Translations under genes and position numbers: made by a program
The notes under the pieces: model-generated
Database searches by the model: none
What the model saw: the letters and a program-made list of their open reading frames with translations, nothing else
What the model was told of the DNA's origin: nothing
From: Megamerina dolium
Lineage: Eukaryota; Arthropoda; Insecta; Diptera; Megamerinidae
Length of the DNA stretch: 64,000 nucleotides
Assembly: GCA_963854835.1 (NCBI GenBank)
Contig: OY978525.1
Coordinates: 46,893,196-46,957,195 of the forward strand
Reading direction: 5' to 3'
Shown here: positions 49,792 to 61,160 of the stretch, piece after piece
Numbering within the stretch: position 1 is the first letter of the stretch
Layout: each line of letters starts with the position of its first letter

Positions 49792-51441
49792 CAGTGGCTC
49801 CCAGCTTATTTCGTACAGTGACAGTTTAAAAATTGCTGCAGTCGTAATTCCTAATATAGCAAAAATTTGAACAAAATATAAATGCCATTTTAGAAAGGAA
49901 GGTTTGTTTTTTATTTTCCAAAATTTACTTTTTCAAAATTTTAGTGTTTGACACTATAAAAAAATAAAATAAGAAAAAAATAGGAAAATTCATGTCACAG
50001 CTTATTTCGTACAGTCTCTTTAAGTTCAAAGTAAAAACAAAGTAAGTTGATTTTAATATTTAGTTGACATCCCTTAGCGTTAATGACAGCCTGGAGTCTA
50101 TTTGGCATTGAATCCACCAATTTTTGAGTGATGTCTGGTGTGATTTTTTTCCATTCTTCCATCAGTACCTTCTTTAGGTCTTGCTTATTAGAAATCTTGT
50201 GTGTTCTTATTTTATTGTCCAAAATAGACTAAAGATTTTCAATCACATTCATGTCAGGTGACTGTGGTGGTGGAGACATCAAGTGTGAGCAGTTCAAATA
50301 AGCCAAGATTGCACAATCCCAGATTTATGTTTTGGGTCATTATCTTGGTAATACCGAAATTCTTCCCGCAAACCCAGTTTGTCTGCACTTTGAAGTAAAT
50401 TGTTTTTCAGAATCTCGAGGTACTTCATTTTGTCCATTGTTCCCTCAATAAAAACCAATTCACCTACTCCGGCTGCTGACATACAGGCCCAAACCATCAC
50501 GCTACCGCCACCATGCTTCACTGTGGGCTTAAGGTTCTCCTTGTTTAGCTCGGTATTAGCTTTACGCCAAACATATGACATTCCGTCCGAGCCAAAAATA
50601 TTAAACTTAGACTCATCCGCGAAAATAACGGTATTCCAGAACGCAGGAGTATTAATAATATGCTCTTTGGCGAAGTCAAGTCGGCGTTGTATATTCATTT
50701 TCGAAATGAATGGTTTCTTTCGGGCTACTCGACCGTTCAAGTCATGATTGCGCAGCACACGTCGGACAGTTTCAGCACTGGATGATTTTCCTATTTCACG
50801 CTGAACCTCTGCAGCCAACTTCGGAGCGGATAACTTTGGATTTTTCTTAATTTTTCGTACAATATAACGCTCGTCTGAAGCGTTGAAAATCTTATTAGGT
50901 GCTTCTCTGCCCTTGTTCTCCAACCGATTTTCGCGAACGAAGCGTTGAATGATGTATTGGACAGTTGAGGCACTTAAATTTGTCATTTCAGCAATTTTTC
51001 GCACACTCTGACCTTTCCTAAAATGGTTAATTACCAGTTTACGCTGTTCCATCGTTGTACGACGACCCATAACGCTAAATGTTTAATTTACAGCACTTTA
51101 ACTATTTAAAATAAGAATAATAAAAATTGTTATAATAGTTAAAAAGGTCCAAAAAAACATACAATTCAAAAAAACTTTGTAACTGCGCGGCAGAATGAAA
51201 CTTACTTACATTGAAGTTTGTGTACGAAATAAGATGTGAGCTGAAAATCAGCTGATCAATAGTTTTTCTCTCTTGCATGACAAAAAGAACAATTTTTGGG
51301 GTTCCCCGTTTTCTTATTAGGTTTACTAAACACATACATAGACATCTACATTCAAAACTTATTGATAAGTTTTTTAGTTTCGATGTTACAGCCATGTACA
51401 TAAAAATATATACACTGTACGAAATAAGCTGTGAGCCACTG
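49792..51441 (-). mobile_element. Tc1-like transposon, copy 2, inserted in the right arm
   Basis: 1,650 bp, nearly identical to 43985-45635, opposite orientation, flanked by TA. The left palindrome arm lacks it (TATTCAAAAAATTT continuing into ATAATTAAAGAAAT), giving an empty-site comparison. Confidence 0.92.
50045..51070 (-). pseudogene. Tc1-like transposase of copy 2
   Basis: Same 258-codon open part (51070-50294) with a few substitutions (Arg for His at residue 3, Arg for Gln at 23), the same frameshift after Trp-Leu-Ile and the same TAG in place of Trp. The C-terminal frame is 50222-49995. All three catalytic positions are encoded but not in one frame. Confidence 0.88.
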
Positions 51442-51708
51442 TATATTTAAAGAAATGATGAAGAAATTATTAAGTGCATTGCTACAGAATGGCTGCAGAG
51501 CAAAGTGATAAAGCGTTTCATAAGACCTTCGTCTCCAGAAAATAGACAAGTTTAAACGTGTGTTATCGGCAATAAGGATTAAAATATTGTAATAGAATAT
51601 TACGAAACTTCAATTCAAGCAGCTATCACTGAAAACATTCAAATTGAAATTTCTAAAAGCAGACGAATATGAATATCCAAAACAAGTGACGCAAAAAGAG
51701 TCAGTGAT

Positions 51709-51927
51709 GCCGAACAAAATCAAAAATGTCCGAGTTAATTAACTCAGTTTCAGATATCTGTTCTGCACACAATGCTTAGGTTATAATAACAATAACAATA
51801 ACTCTGAGCTACTTAACTCTGAATTTACAAATTTCCCCTGGGATATTCTGCAAGTGGGCCTAAATGTAGCGACAAATATTAAACATTTGTTTTTTGTTTT
51901 GGGTTTCCATGCATTTGATCGGTAGTG
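51709..51927. other. AT-rich DNA right of the palindrome
   Basis: Contains GTCCGAGTTAATTAACTCAG, similar to a stretch within the 527-bp MITE, so it may hold an old relative. Nothing else is recognised. Confidence 0.35.
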
Positions 51928-52160
51928 TATATGCGGCACTTATAGGCACCAAAGGGCCATTTGAGCGATTTACTTTACCAATACTGCTGCAAGTTTTAAT
52001 TTTTGGACAGTATTAGAAAGAGCCTGCATATATTAGCTGCTCCCGAATGGCAGAAGCTTTGTCGCAGAGAAGCGTTTTAATGGCAAATTGTTACTACCGA
52101 AAGAATTTCCAATTGCTTTGCGATAGGTGGGTACCGTTCGAAATAAAAACTTTTGCCATA
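51928..52160 (-). repeat. Old, diverged SINE copy lacking the tRNA head
   Basis: The order CACCAAAGGGCC..., GGACAGTATTAGAA, GAATGGCAGAAGC, TGGGTACCGTTCGAA follows the SINE body on the minus strand with many changes. Confidence 0.65.
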
Positions 52161-52415
52161 TTAAAGTTGCATTTCATCCGGGAATATTCGAAAATTTCGT
52201 TTAACCCGTACCAGAAAAATCATCACGCGAAGAAACGAATAAAGACTTCATGACTTATACCTATGACATAAAGACTTATACCGTTGACTCTACTCACTTA
52301 CGTAAGTATATCTCTAAAGAGAACAAAATCAAAAAATAACCTCATTAAAAGCAACAGTATCAAATTATGGTAAGTTTTTTTTTAAGTAATACTTCTTAGG
52401 CTGTAATACTTCTTC
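52161..52415. other. Unassigned spacer before G2 copy 1
   Basis: No gene or repeat recognised. Confidence 0.3.
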
Positions 52416-54774
52416 AACTAAAAATAAATGGACCAGCCACATCAGTGATTAGAGATTCAAGTACAATCAAATTAAAGCCACCAACATTTGACGGAAGCAC
52501 GCCATTCAATATCTTCAAGCTTCAATTCGAGACAACAGCTTCGAAGAATCAATGGGATGACAGCGACAAGACTGCTGCTTTAATAGTCGCATTAAAAGGT
52601 AATGCTTCCGAGGTGTTACAGATGCTTCCAGAGAAAGATCGTGGTAGCTATCAGTCACTGATGGACACACTCCAGCGAAAATATGGAAATGAATACAAGA
52701 GTCAATTACATCGAGTGGAATTGAGATCGCGAGTGCAACGGGGTAATGAGAGCCTTCACAAATTTGCTTCCGATATTGAGCGCTTATGTCATCTAGCGTT
52801 CTCCGGTAATTCGGAAGAGTTCGTCGAAAAAATAAAAATAGAGGCATTCATAGATGGCATACGTGATGGAGAGACAAAGCGTGCCCTAGTCATGTCACCC
52901 AGGAATACTTATGCCGAAACAGTCAGTAGTGCCTTGACGTTTGAAGCCGCCAGTTTCATGTGTCGACCAATGCCACGGGTACGCCAATTACAAACAGAAA
53001 CAACAGATCTGGTTGAAGCAGTGTGTCAGGCAGTTAAGTCAGTAGTGCAGCCTGAAGGAAGAACAACAGGTCGACGTGAAAACAAATTTAATGGTAAGTG
53101 CTTCAATTGCGACAAACGAAGGCATATAGCGTGTGATTGCAATCGATCGAATATGAAGCCTAAAGGTAGAACAAGGAATCAACGCAAAAATAAATTTGCC
53201 GGTAAGTGCTTCATATGCCATCGAAGAGGGCACAAGGAGCGGAATTGTCGTCTACGACACAAGCAACAAAGATCGAATTCACCAGGAGAACGAAAGGAAG
53301 ATCGTGATGTCATTCATCGTAGTAAAGCTGATACTCCATATCGTCGTACTTGCACCGTGTATAGTAAACATTGTTCTCGGGAAAGAAACCACATCGTTAA
53401 CCTACGTCTTACGAATATATTGCCGGAGGAGTCATGGACCACCGAACGAGTGCAAGAAGATCAGCGGAACGACCCAGATCTCGTAAAGAGTATGGAATAC
53501 AAGGAGCAGGGCATACGTCCAGATTGGCAAGAAATGGCTAATGAGAGTCCAATAGCAAAGGCATACTGGGCGCAGTGGCAAAGCCTGCACTTACGAGACG
53601 GATGTTTATTCTGAGCATGGGAAAGTGAGGATGGAAAAATCACTAATGATCTTCTAGTGGTACCCAAGGCGCGAATAAATGAAGTGATAGCTGAGTATCA
53701 CAATGCCTCCAGTGGAGGGCATTTGGGAATCACCAAAACCGTCGAGAAAATAAAGAAACGATTTTATTGGGATGGATGTCATGACCATGTCGCTAATTGG
53801 ATTCGGAAGTGTAAGCAATGTGCAATGGCCAAAGGTCCCACTAAGAAAAGTCGAGGTAAGATGCACCAATACACCGTGGGTGCTCCATTTGAGCTATGGA
53901 CATAGCTGGACCATTTCCAATAAGCAACGCAGGAAACAAGTATGTTCTGGTGGTTATAGATTACTTCAGTAAATGGCCTGAAGTATACCCCATTCCAAAT
54001 CAGGAAGCTAGTACAGTTGCGGATGTATTCGTCAACCAATGGATTACTCGTTTTGGTGTACCGATGGAATTACACTCAGACCAAGGTCGAAATTTCGAAT
54101 CAGTTGTATTCCAAGAGATATGCCGTATGCTGGGTATATACAAAACTCGTACAACACCTTTGCATCCACAATCTGATGGCATGGTAGAACGATTTAACCG
54201 TACCTTGGAGGAATATTTGAGAAAAGTCGTAGATAAATACCAAAGAGACTGGGATGTACATATACCAATGTTCCTCATGGCATACCGATGCGCACATGAT
54301 ACTACGGCTACTACACCGGCAATGGCAATTTTTGGAAACGATTTAAGACTGCCAGCTGATTTAAAATTTGGAGTTGTAACACCAACGAGATCAGCCGAAG
54401 GTAATTATACTAGCGAAAAGCGGGAACAGTTGGATGAAGTACATCGGTTCATCAGAGAGCGGTCGCAGATGATAAGCGATAAGATGAAGGCCAGGTATGA
54501 CTTGAAAGCAAATTCAAAAGGGTTCTATGAAGGAGAGCTTGTAATGTTTCATAATCCACAACGAAAGAAAGGCCTGTCTCCTAAACTACAGACTCATTGG
54601 GAAGGACCATATGATATTATAGCAAAGATAATTGACGTAGTGTATCGTATTCAACGTGCCTGGAATAAGAGAGCAAAGTTTAAAGTAGTGCACTTGGAGC
54701 GACTTGCGCCATATCAAGGTACAAAGTATAAAAACTTGTTCGGGACGAACAAGGTTAAGAGGAGGGCAGTGTAA
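52416..54774 (+). pseudogene. Gypsy element G2, copy 1: Gag joined directly to integrase
   Basis: The 5' part is missing. From Leu-Lys-Ile-Asn-Gly-Pro the frame encodes a Gag capsid-like region, two zinc knuckles (Cys-Phe-Asn-Cys...His...Cys and Cys-Phe-Ile-Cys-His-Arg-Arg-Gly-His...Cys, ~53098-53250), then within 40 codons the tail of RNase H (His-Arg-Ser-Lys-Ala-Asp-Thr-Pro-Tyr-Arg-Arg-Thr-Cys) and a complete integrase: His-His-Cys-Cys zinc domain, Met-Asp-Ile-Ala-Gly, His-Ser-Asp-Gln-Gly and Val-Glu-Arg-Phe, with 35 residues between the last Asp and Glu. Protease, RT and the RNase H active site are absent. A TGA at 53612 and a 7-bp deletion at ~53893 break the frame; the C-terminus from 53896 is open for 292 codons. 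Confidence 0.88.
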
Positions 54775-55182
54775 CGAGTATCGATAGTTGGATACTCATC
54801 ACTATTGTGACTGACTCTATTGGCAGCATCGAAACGAATGTCAACAAAAAGAAATAAGCAATAACCAGAACAAGCCAACGAGAAAGGAAGAGAAGAATCT
54901 CGATAAAGGAAGATTCTGGGGTGTTGCCAACAGAGTATAAATAGAGCCAGTGTTGAGGATTGACAATCAATCATTGATACAGAGGCAAAAGTTGCAAGTA
55001 CATTTAAGTGTTATAGTAAATAGTTGATTGTAAACAGTGTTGATTGTAAATAGAGATTACTAATTAAATTGTTGCTGTATATAGTTGTATAAAATAAGTG
55101 TTGCAGTTATCATTAACAGAATCCAGTGATCGAACAAGGTAATTCAAATAGAATTAAACGTTCACAGAATAAAAACGTAACA
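54770..55182 (+). repeat. 3' LTR of G2 copy 1
   Basis: 413 bp, TGTAACGAGTATCGATAG... to ...AAAACGTAACA. A TATA box (TATAAATAG) lies at 54936-54944. It overlaps the last Gag-Pol codons, as the stop TAA is within the LTR start. The matching LTR is at 58088-58525. ATATG follows on the right. Confidence 0.85.
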
Positions 55183-55210
55183 ATATGTATAATATAAACA
55201 ATTAGCCAGT

Positions 55211-58058
55211 TCACAAGGTATTGTATATTGAATCGTTGTGTAGTTTTATTCGATTGCCTGGCAACGCTACGTCATTTATCTTTGCTATAATCTCATATGG
55301 TCCTTCCCAATGAGTCTGTAGTTTAGGAGACAGGCCTTTCTTTCGTTGTGGATTATGAAGCATTACAAGCTCTCCTTCATAGAACCCTTTTGAATTTGCT
55401 TTCAAGTCATACCTGGCCTTCATCTTATCGCTTATCATCTGCGACCGCTCTCTGATGAACTGATGTACTTCATCCAACTGTTCCCGCTTTTCGCTAGTAT
55501 AATTACCTTCGGTTGATCTCGTTGGTGTTACAACTCCAAATTTTAAATCAGCTGGCAGTCTTAACTCGTTTCCAAAAATTGCCATTGCCGGTGTAGTAGC
55601 CGTCGTATCATGTTGTGCGCATCTATATGCCATGAGGAACAATGGTATATGTACATCCCAGTCTCTTTGGTATTTATCTACGACTTTTCTCAAATATTCC
55701 TCCAAGGTACGGTTAAATCGTTCTACCATGCCATCAGATTGTGGATGCAAAGGTGTTGTACGAGTTTTGTATATACCCAGCATACGGCACATCTCTTGGA
55801 ATACAACTGATTCGAAATTTCGACCTTGGTCTGAGTGTAATTCCATCGGTACACCAAAACGAGTAACCCATTGGTGACGAATACATCCGCAACTGTACTA
55901 GCTTCCTGATTTGGAATGGGGTATACTTCAGGCCATTTACTGAAGTAATCTATAACCACCAGAACATACTTGTTTCCTTCGTTGCTTATTGGAAATGGCC
56001 CAGCTATGTCCATAGCAATTCGCTCAAATGGTGCACCCACGGTGTATTGGTGCATCTTACCTCGACTTTTCTTAGTGGGACCTTCGGCCATTGCACATTG
56101 CTTACACTTCCGAATCCAATTAGCGACATGGTCATGACATCCAACCCAATAAAATCGGTTCTTTATTTTCTCGACGGTTTTGGTGATTCCCAAATGCCCT
56201 CCACTGGAGGCATTGTGACACTCAGCTATCACTTCATTTATTCTCGCCTTGGGTACCACTAGAAGATCATTAGTGATTTTTCCATCCTCACTTTCCCATG
56301 CTCGGAATAAACATCTGTCTCGTAAGTGCAGGCTTTGCCACTGCGACCAATATGCCTTTGCTATTGGACTCTCATTAGCCATCTCTTGCCAATCTGGACG
56401 TATGCCCTGCTCCTTGTATTTCATGATCTTTGAGAGATCTGGGTCGTTCCGTTGATCTTCTTGAACTCGTTCGGTGGTCCATGACTCTTCCGATAACACA
56501 TTCTTAAGTCTTAGGTTAACAATGTGATTCTGGCTTCCTACCCGAGAACAATGTTTGCTATCTACGGTGCAAGTACGATGATATGGAGTATCAGCTTTAC
56601 CACGATGAATGACATCACGATCTTCCTTTCGTTGTCCTGGTGAATTCGATCTTTGTTGCTTGCGTCGTAGGCGGCAATTACGCGCCATGTGTCCTCTTCG
56701 ATCGCATATGAAGCACTTACCGGCAAATTTATTTTTGTGTTGATTCCTTGTTCTTCCTTTAGGCTTCATACTCGATTGATTGCAATCACGAGCTATATGC
56801 CCTCGTTTGTCGCAAATGAAGCACTTACCATTAAATTTGTTTTCACGTCGACCTGTTGTTCTTCCTTCAGGCTGCACTACTGACTTAACTGCCTGACACA
56901 CTGCTTCAACCAGATCTGCTGTTTCTGTTTCTAGTTAACGTACCCGTGGCATTGGTCTACACATCAAACTGGCGGTTTCAAATGTCAAAGCACTACTGAC
57001 TGTTTCGGCATAAGTATTCCTGGGTGACATGACCAGAGCACGCTTTGTCTCTCCATCACGTATGCCATCTATGAATGCCTCTATTTTTATTTTTTCGACG
57101 AACTCTTCCGAATTACCGGAGAACGCTAGATGATATAAGCGCTCAATATCGGAAGCGAATACTGAAGGCTCTCATTACTCCGTTGCACTCGCGATCTCAA
57201 TTCCACTCGATGTAATTGACTCTTGTATTCATTTCCATATTTTCCCTGGAGTGTGTCCATCAGTGACTGATAGCTACCACGATCTTTCTCTGGAATCATC
57301 TGTAACACCTCGGAAGCATTACCTTTTAATGCGACTATTAAAGCAGCAGTCTTGTCGCTATCATCCCATTGATTCTTCGAAGCTGTTGTCTCGAATTGAA
57401 GCTTGAAGATATTGAATGGCGTGCTTCCGTCAAATGTTGGTGGCTTTAATTTGATTGTACTTGAATCTCCAATCACTGATGTGGCTGGTCCATTTATTTT
57501 TAGTTGATTGAGTTCGTGCTGTAATTTCTCGAACTTATCTTCCAAGTCATCTACATGTTCCTTTAAATCCGTGACCTTTTCATTAATGGGTCCGGAAATT
57601 TCCTGAAATCTAAGTTCAATTCCTTTTTGTAGATTTTCGATGACGTGTTCTTGGCGAGCCGAATGTTCTTGAATTTCCATACGCAAATCACTAATAACGC
57701 CCTCTTGGCGAGACCAACCTTCTTGAATTTCCATACGTAATTCAGACGAATGTTCTTGAAGCTTGGAGTCAATGCGAGACGCATTTTCTTGTAGCTGTTG
57801 TTGCTGCTGTTGCATCATGGTTTTCATGAATTCCATGAGTTGACCACTCGAATCTATTTTGCTCTCTTCCTCAGCGTGCACAACTGCTTGTATATCGGCT
57901 TCCTCGAAGAACTCATGTTCTTCTACATTAATTCCCTTGGCCTCCATAGCTTGCCTCAGCCTCACCAGCAGTTCCGCCTTTGCACCTGATGACGATAGAT
58001 TCATATCTACCAACAGCTTTTTAAGCTGGTCCACTTTTAGTTGGTCAATTTTCACCAT
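55211..58058 (-). pseudogene. Gypsy element G2, copy 2: SAP motif, coiled coil, Gag, integrase
   Basis: Minus strand, start Met-Val-Lys-Ile-Asp-Gln at 58058, about 10 codons after the primer site. Residues ~4-38 fit a SAP DNA-binding motif (Leu-Lys-Val-Asp-Gln-Leu-Lys...Ser-Ser-Ser-Gly-Ala-Lys-Ala-Glu-Leu-Leu). Residues ~70-205 are Gln/Glu-rich coiled coil, then the same Gag region, zinc knuckles and RNase H tail plus integrase as copy 1, with the same missing PR-RT-RNase H. Lesions: frameshift near 57170, TAA at 56935-56937, frameshift near 55875. The 3' end stops in the integrase C-terminus and no 3' LTR follows. Confidence 0.88.
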
Positions 58059-58068
58059 CTTTACAGAA

Positions 58069-58085
58069 TCCCACTTCTGACACCA
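58069..58085 (-). promoter_or_regulatory. Primer-binding site of G2 copy 2
   Basis: TGGTGTCAGAAGTGGGA in element orientation, two bases after the 5' LTR end. Confidence 0.75.
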
Positions 58086-58087
58086 AT

Positions 58088-58525
58088 TGTTACGTTTTTA
58101 TTCTGTGAACGTTTAATTCTATTTGAATTACCTTGTTCGATCACTGGATTCTTTTAATAATAACTGCAACACTTATTTCATACAACTATATACAGCAACA
58201 ATTTATTTAATAATCTCTATTTACAATCAACTCTGCTTACTATCAACTATTTACAATAACACTTAAATGTACTTGCAACTTTTTCCTCTGTATCAATGTT
58301 TTTGCAATCACGTTCGGAATTAGATTGATTTTCAATTCTCAACACTGGCTCTATTTATACTCTGTTGGCAACACCCCAGAATCTTCCTTTATCGAGATTC
58401 TTCTCTTCCTTTCTCGTTGGCTTGTTCTGGTTATCGCTTATTTCTTTTTGTTGACATTCGTTTCGATGCTGCCAATAGAGTCAGTCACAATAGTGATGAG
58501 TAATCAACTATCGATACTCGTTACA
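58088..58525 (-). repeat. 5' LTR of G2 copy 2
   Basis: 438 bp, TGTAACGAGTATCGATAG start and AACGTAACA end in element orientation. The TATA box TATAAATAG is at 58351-58359 (minus). It differs from the copy 1 LTR by substitutions and an insertion near 58300. ATATG follows at its outer side. Confidence 0.85.
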
Positions 58526-59283
58526 ATATGTAACTATATACCCTATGATTTTTTGAACTCTTTTTTTTTTGTAGCAATGCTGGCTATTACGCGTTTGAAT
58601 GTTACTTGTGAGACACATATACGGATGACAGAATAATAAGGTTGCACCCATCTTGTACCGCTCTCAGAGAATTTGACAGTCAGCTGTATATATGACGTCA
58701 AACCACCACCAGTGTTACATCACAGCGCTCACAATGGGCGCAATCTTCTGATTATATCACTCTTGAGACACATACAATCGGACATTTATGAAATTTTTGT
58801 GGGTTGAAGTGCCACACTACCTTAAGGCTTTCGATGCTTTCCCTTCTTAAAAAAACTGCTTTCTATGGGGAGATATTAACCCTTAATCAGAATTTAATTT
58901 CGTTATTACTCCTTTAATTCTGGAGCTACCTTCACACTTCAAATGAAAGAGTTCTATGGCTTTTACAGGGCTTAATTTAATGATGGAAAAATGTTTGATT
59001 AGGCGGCAAAATCAGAGAAATTGAATTGCATTTTTTAAGGATCCGTTTCCTGATAACTTTTCAACGAGCTATCATTTAGTATTTAAATGTCGGGCAATCA
59101 ATAAATGTGCTATGATAAAAAAAAAACATTTTGGCGGTTTTAAAAAGGTTAAGCAAGAAAAATATTTTTTGTCCCTAGAAATCACATTTCAGGCTCTAAG
59201 TTCATATTTTATAAATATTAAGCCTTAGATTGAAGGGTCATATTAAAAAAAACCGACCAATGATTTCAAACTTTTCAATGAAC
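58526..59283. other. Unassigned DNA
   Basis: No coding or repeat family recognised; AT-rich with several homopolymer runs. Confidence 0.35.
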
Positions 59284-59298
59284 TATGGTCCCATAGTA

Positions 59299-59406
59299 CT
59301 TACTTTCTAACTGTCGCCAGCTAGCGAAGAACAGAGATGGCTGGCGAAGCATGTTATTTTCGGCCTAAATCGATATTCGGTTGTTATGGCCACATAAGTA
59401 AGTAAG
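59299..59406 (+). mobile_element. 108-bp RTE-like 3' tail insertion
   Basis: Matches the last ~100 bases of RTE copies B and C, including CGGCCTAAATCGATATTCGG and the AAGTAAGTAAG tail. A 15-bp target duplication (TATGGTCCCATAGTA) lies at 59284-59298 and 59407-59421. A severely 5'-truncated insertion. Confidence 0.92.
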
Positions 59407-59421
59407 TATGGTCCCATAGTA

Positions 59422-60220
59422 AAAATAGACACATTTTCTTCTTATACGCTATGGCTATAAATAGAAAAAAAATGGATAATTTCTTCATAAGCTGGGTTTT
59501 TTTTCTCGTGAGTTGTAAAAGAACATTCGTTTATTGATTGAATTGCACGCAAAGCAATAAAAAAAAACCAACACCAGTGTTGCTAAGTAACTAAAGAGAA
59601 ATTAGAAGCAAGTAAAAGGGCAATTATAAGCGAGTTGGTGTGCTTTTCCAACTCGCTTAGAAAATAATGCAGCTATCATAACGAAAGTGAGTTTTTCTAT
59701 TCTTCCAGAATTCCCGCAATATATTACTTAATGCTATACTGAGATCAATTTTCAAGACATAAATACTTCAAAACTACTCACTAGAAAACGAAATATACCT
59801 GTCTTTTTTTTTTTTGCCAGTAACAACTCTTTCAGGATCGGAGCTGACAAACTATTGAAAGCTTGCCAGATTACCCTCAATTGCAATGAATTTTCAATGG
59901 ACGTTTTGCTAATTGTAATAGAACTGATATTAAGCGATAGAATAAACATTTTAATAAAATTTTATAAAATAATTTTAATAAAATAAAAAATTATAATGTT
60001 TAACAAGGCGTTTATTACACAAGGAAAACAATTTTGAAAAATTATATGATAGTCCCATATAAAAGTAGAACGGCTTTCGATATATTTTAAAATTTCGGGT
60101 TTTTATCTTTGAAAAAAGGTAACGCTACTATAATTTTCGATATAATTTCCTATAGTGAAGGAAAATAAAAATTAAAGAAATCGTGAGACGTGGCAAAGTT
60201 ATGGTGGATTAGAAATTAAT
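59422..60220. other. Unassigned AT-rich DNA
   Basis: No gene recognised. Confidence 0.35.
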
Positions 60221-61160
60221 TTTGATGCAAATTTTGACTATTTTTGGCATTCACCTTTCCTTTTTAAATTATTTTTTTTCCGCTGGAATTTCGTCTGGAC
60301 GACGTTGTCAGTTGTTCACTTCCCAGATCCAAGCTGTCAATGATGAAAATCATCTTACAGCTTTGGATACAGCAAAATGTTCAACAGCAGATTCCACAGT
60401 GCTCCTTGGAATAGCACTGGTACATAACCGAAATCAGGTAGTTACGGCACAACTTACGTAAAAAGCTCTCTGGTTTATGATTGGCAGATGAAAATCTACA
60501 CAGAACTTCCCCTGTGGATTTAATATTAAGAGCTGATATATACTCCTCACTACTACTCGAAGGAGTAAAAAATTGCATTTTTGGAAGTTTGATCGGACAA
60601 AACACCGTTTTTGAACGGAGGGTTACTGGTCGTTACACGAACTCACAATTACATAGAGCATTTTCTTCATTCCATACTGCAATAAGTTTCGTTAAACTTC
60701 CCTGTTCGAAGCACTACGGTTCGGACAAAAGTGAATAATAATAATATCTCAATATTTACAGCAACTCAAAGTGTTAATTCATCCAGTCGAACGATCACAA
60801 ATACACGTTACCCATTATGTAGAGGCATGCACTCACTGCGACGATGCACAAACTTCTCCAAACTCACAATTGAATAGAGAATACTTTGTGTGCATCAGTA
60901 TAGAATTTGCAGCAACTGCTTGGCAACATCACATACCGTTGTAAAGTGCCACAACAAGTTTTCATTCCGTATCTGTGGAAAGCAACATAATTCACTGCCT
61001 CACAGAGCACGGCATGACCCTACGTATTATCGTATTATCGGGTCCCAAACCCAGAGCACAACCTCTAACCGAAAATATTTTCGCCACGCAATTCAGCCGC
61101 CTCCCAGCGGATGCCAGGAGGACGTTGCCCGGTGGTCGCCATTTGAAGGACCCCATTGAT
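60221..61160 (+). pseudogene. BEL/Pao fragments in scrambled order
   Basis: 60480-60620 reads Val-Asp-Leu-Ile-Leu-Arg-Ala-Asp-Ile-Tyr-Ser-Ser-Leu-Leu and Ile-Gly-Gln-Asn-Thr-Val-Phe, the segment after a BEL protease. Downstream, 60890-61010 holds a BEL Gag zinc knuckle (Cys-Ser-Asn-Cys-Leu...His...Cys; Cys-Gly-Lys-Gln-His-Asn-Ser-Leu-Pro-His). Gag normally precedes protease, so the parts are rearranged or come from two insertions. Stops are frequent. Confidence 0.6.

Larger units (their letters stand above)
45881..51708. repeat. Right arm of the large palindrome
   Basis: Reverse complement of 38041-42017, longer by a 1,650-bp Tc1 insertion (49792-51441) and the indels named for the left arm. 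The homology ends at TCAGTGAT on this side and at ATCACTGA beside the (TA)n array on the left. Confidence 0.92.

Noticed and set aside
52416..58058. Envelope gene or viral (errantivirus-like) nature of the gypsy elements
   Set aside because: No frame with a signal peptide or membrane span follows integrase in either G1 or G2.
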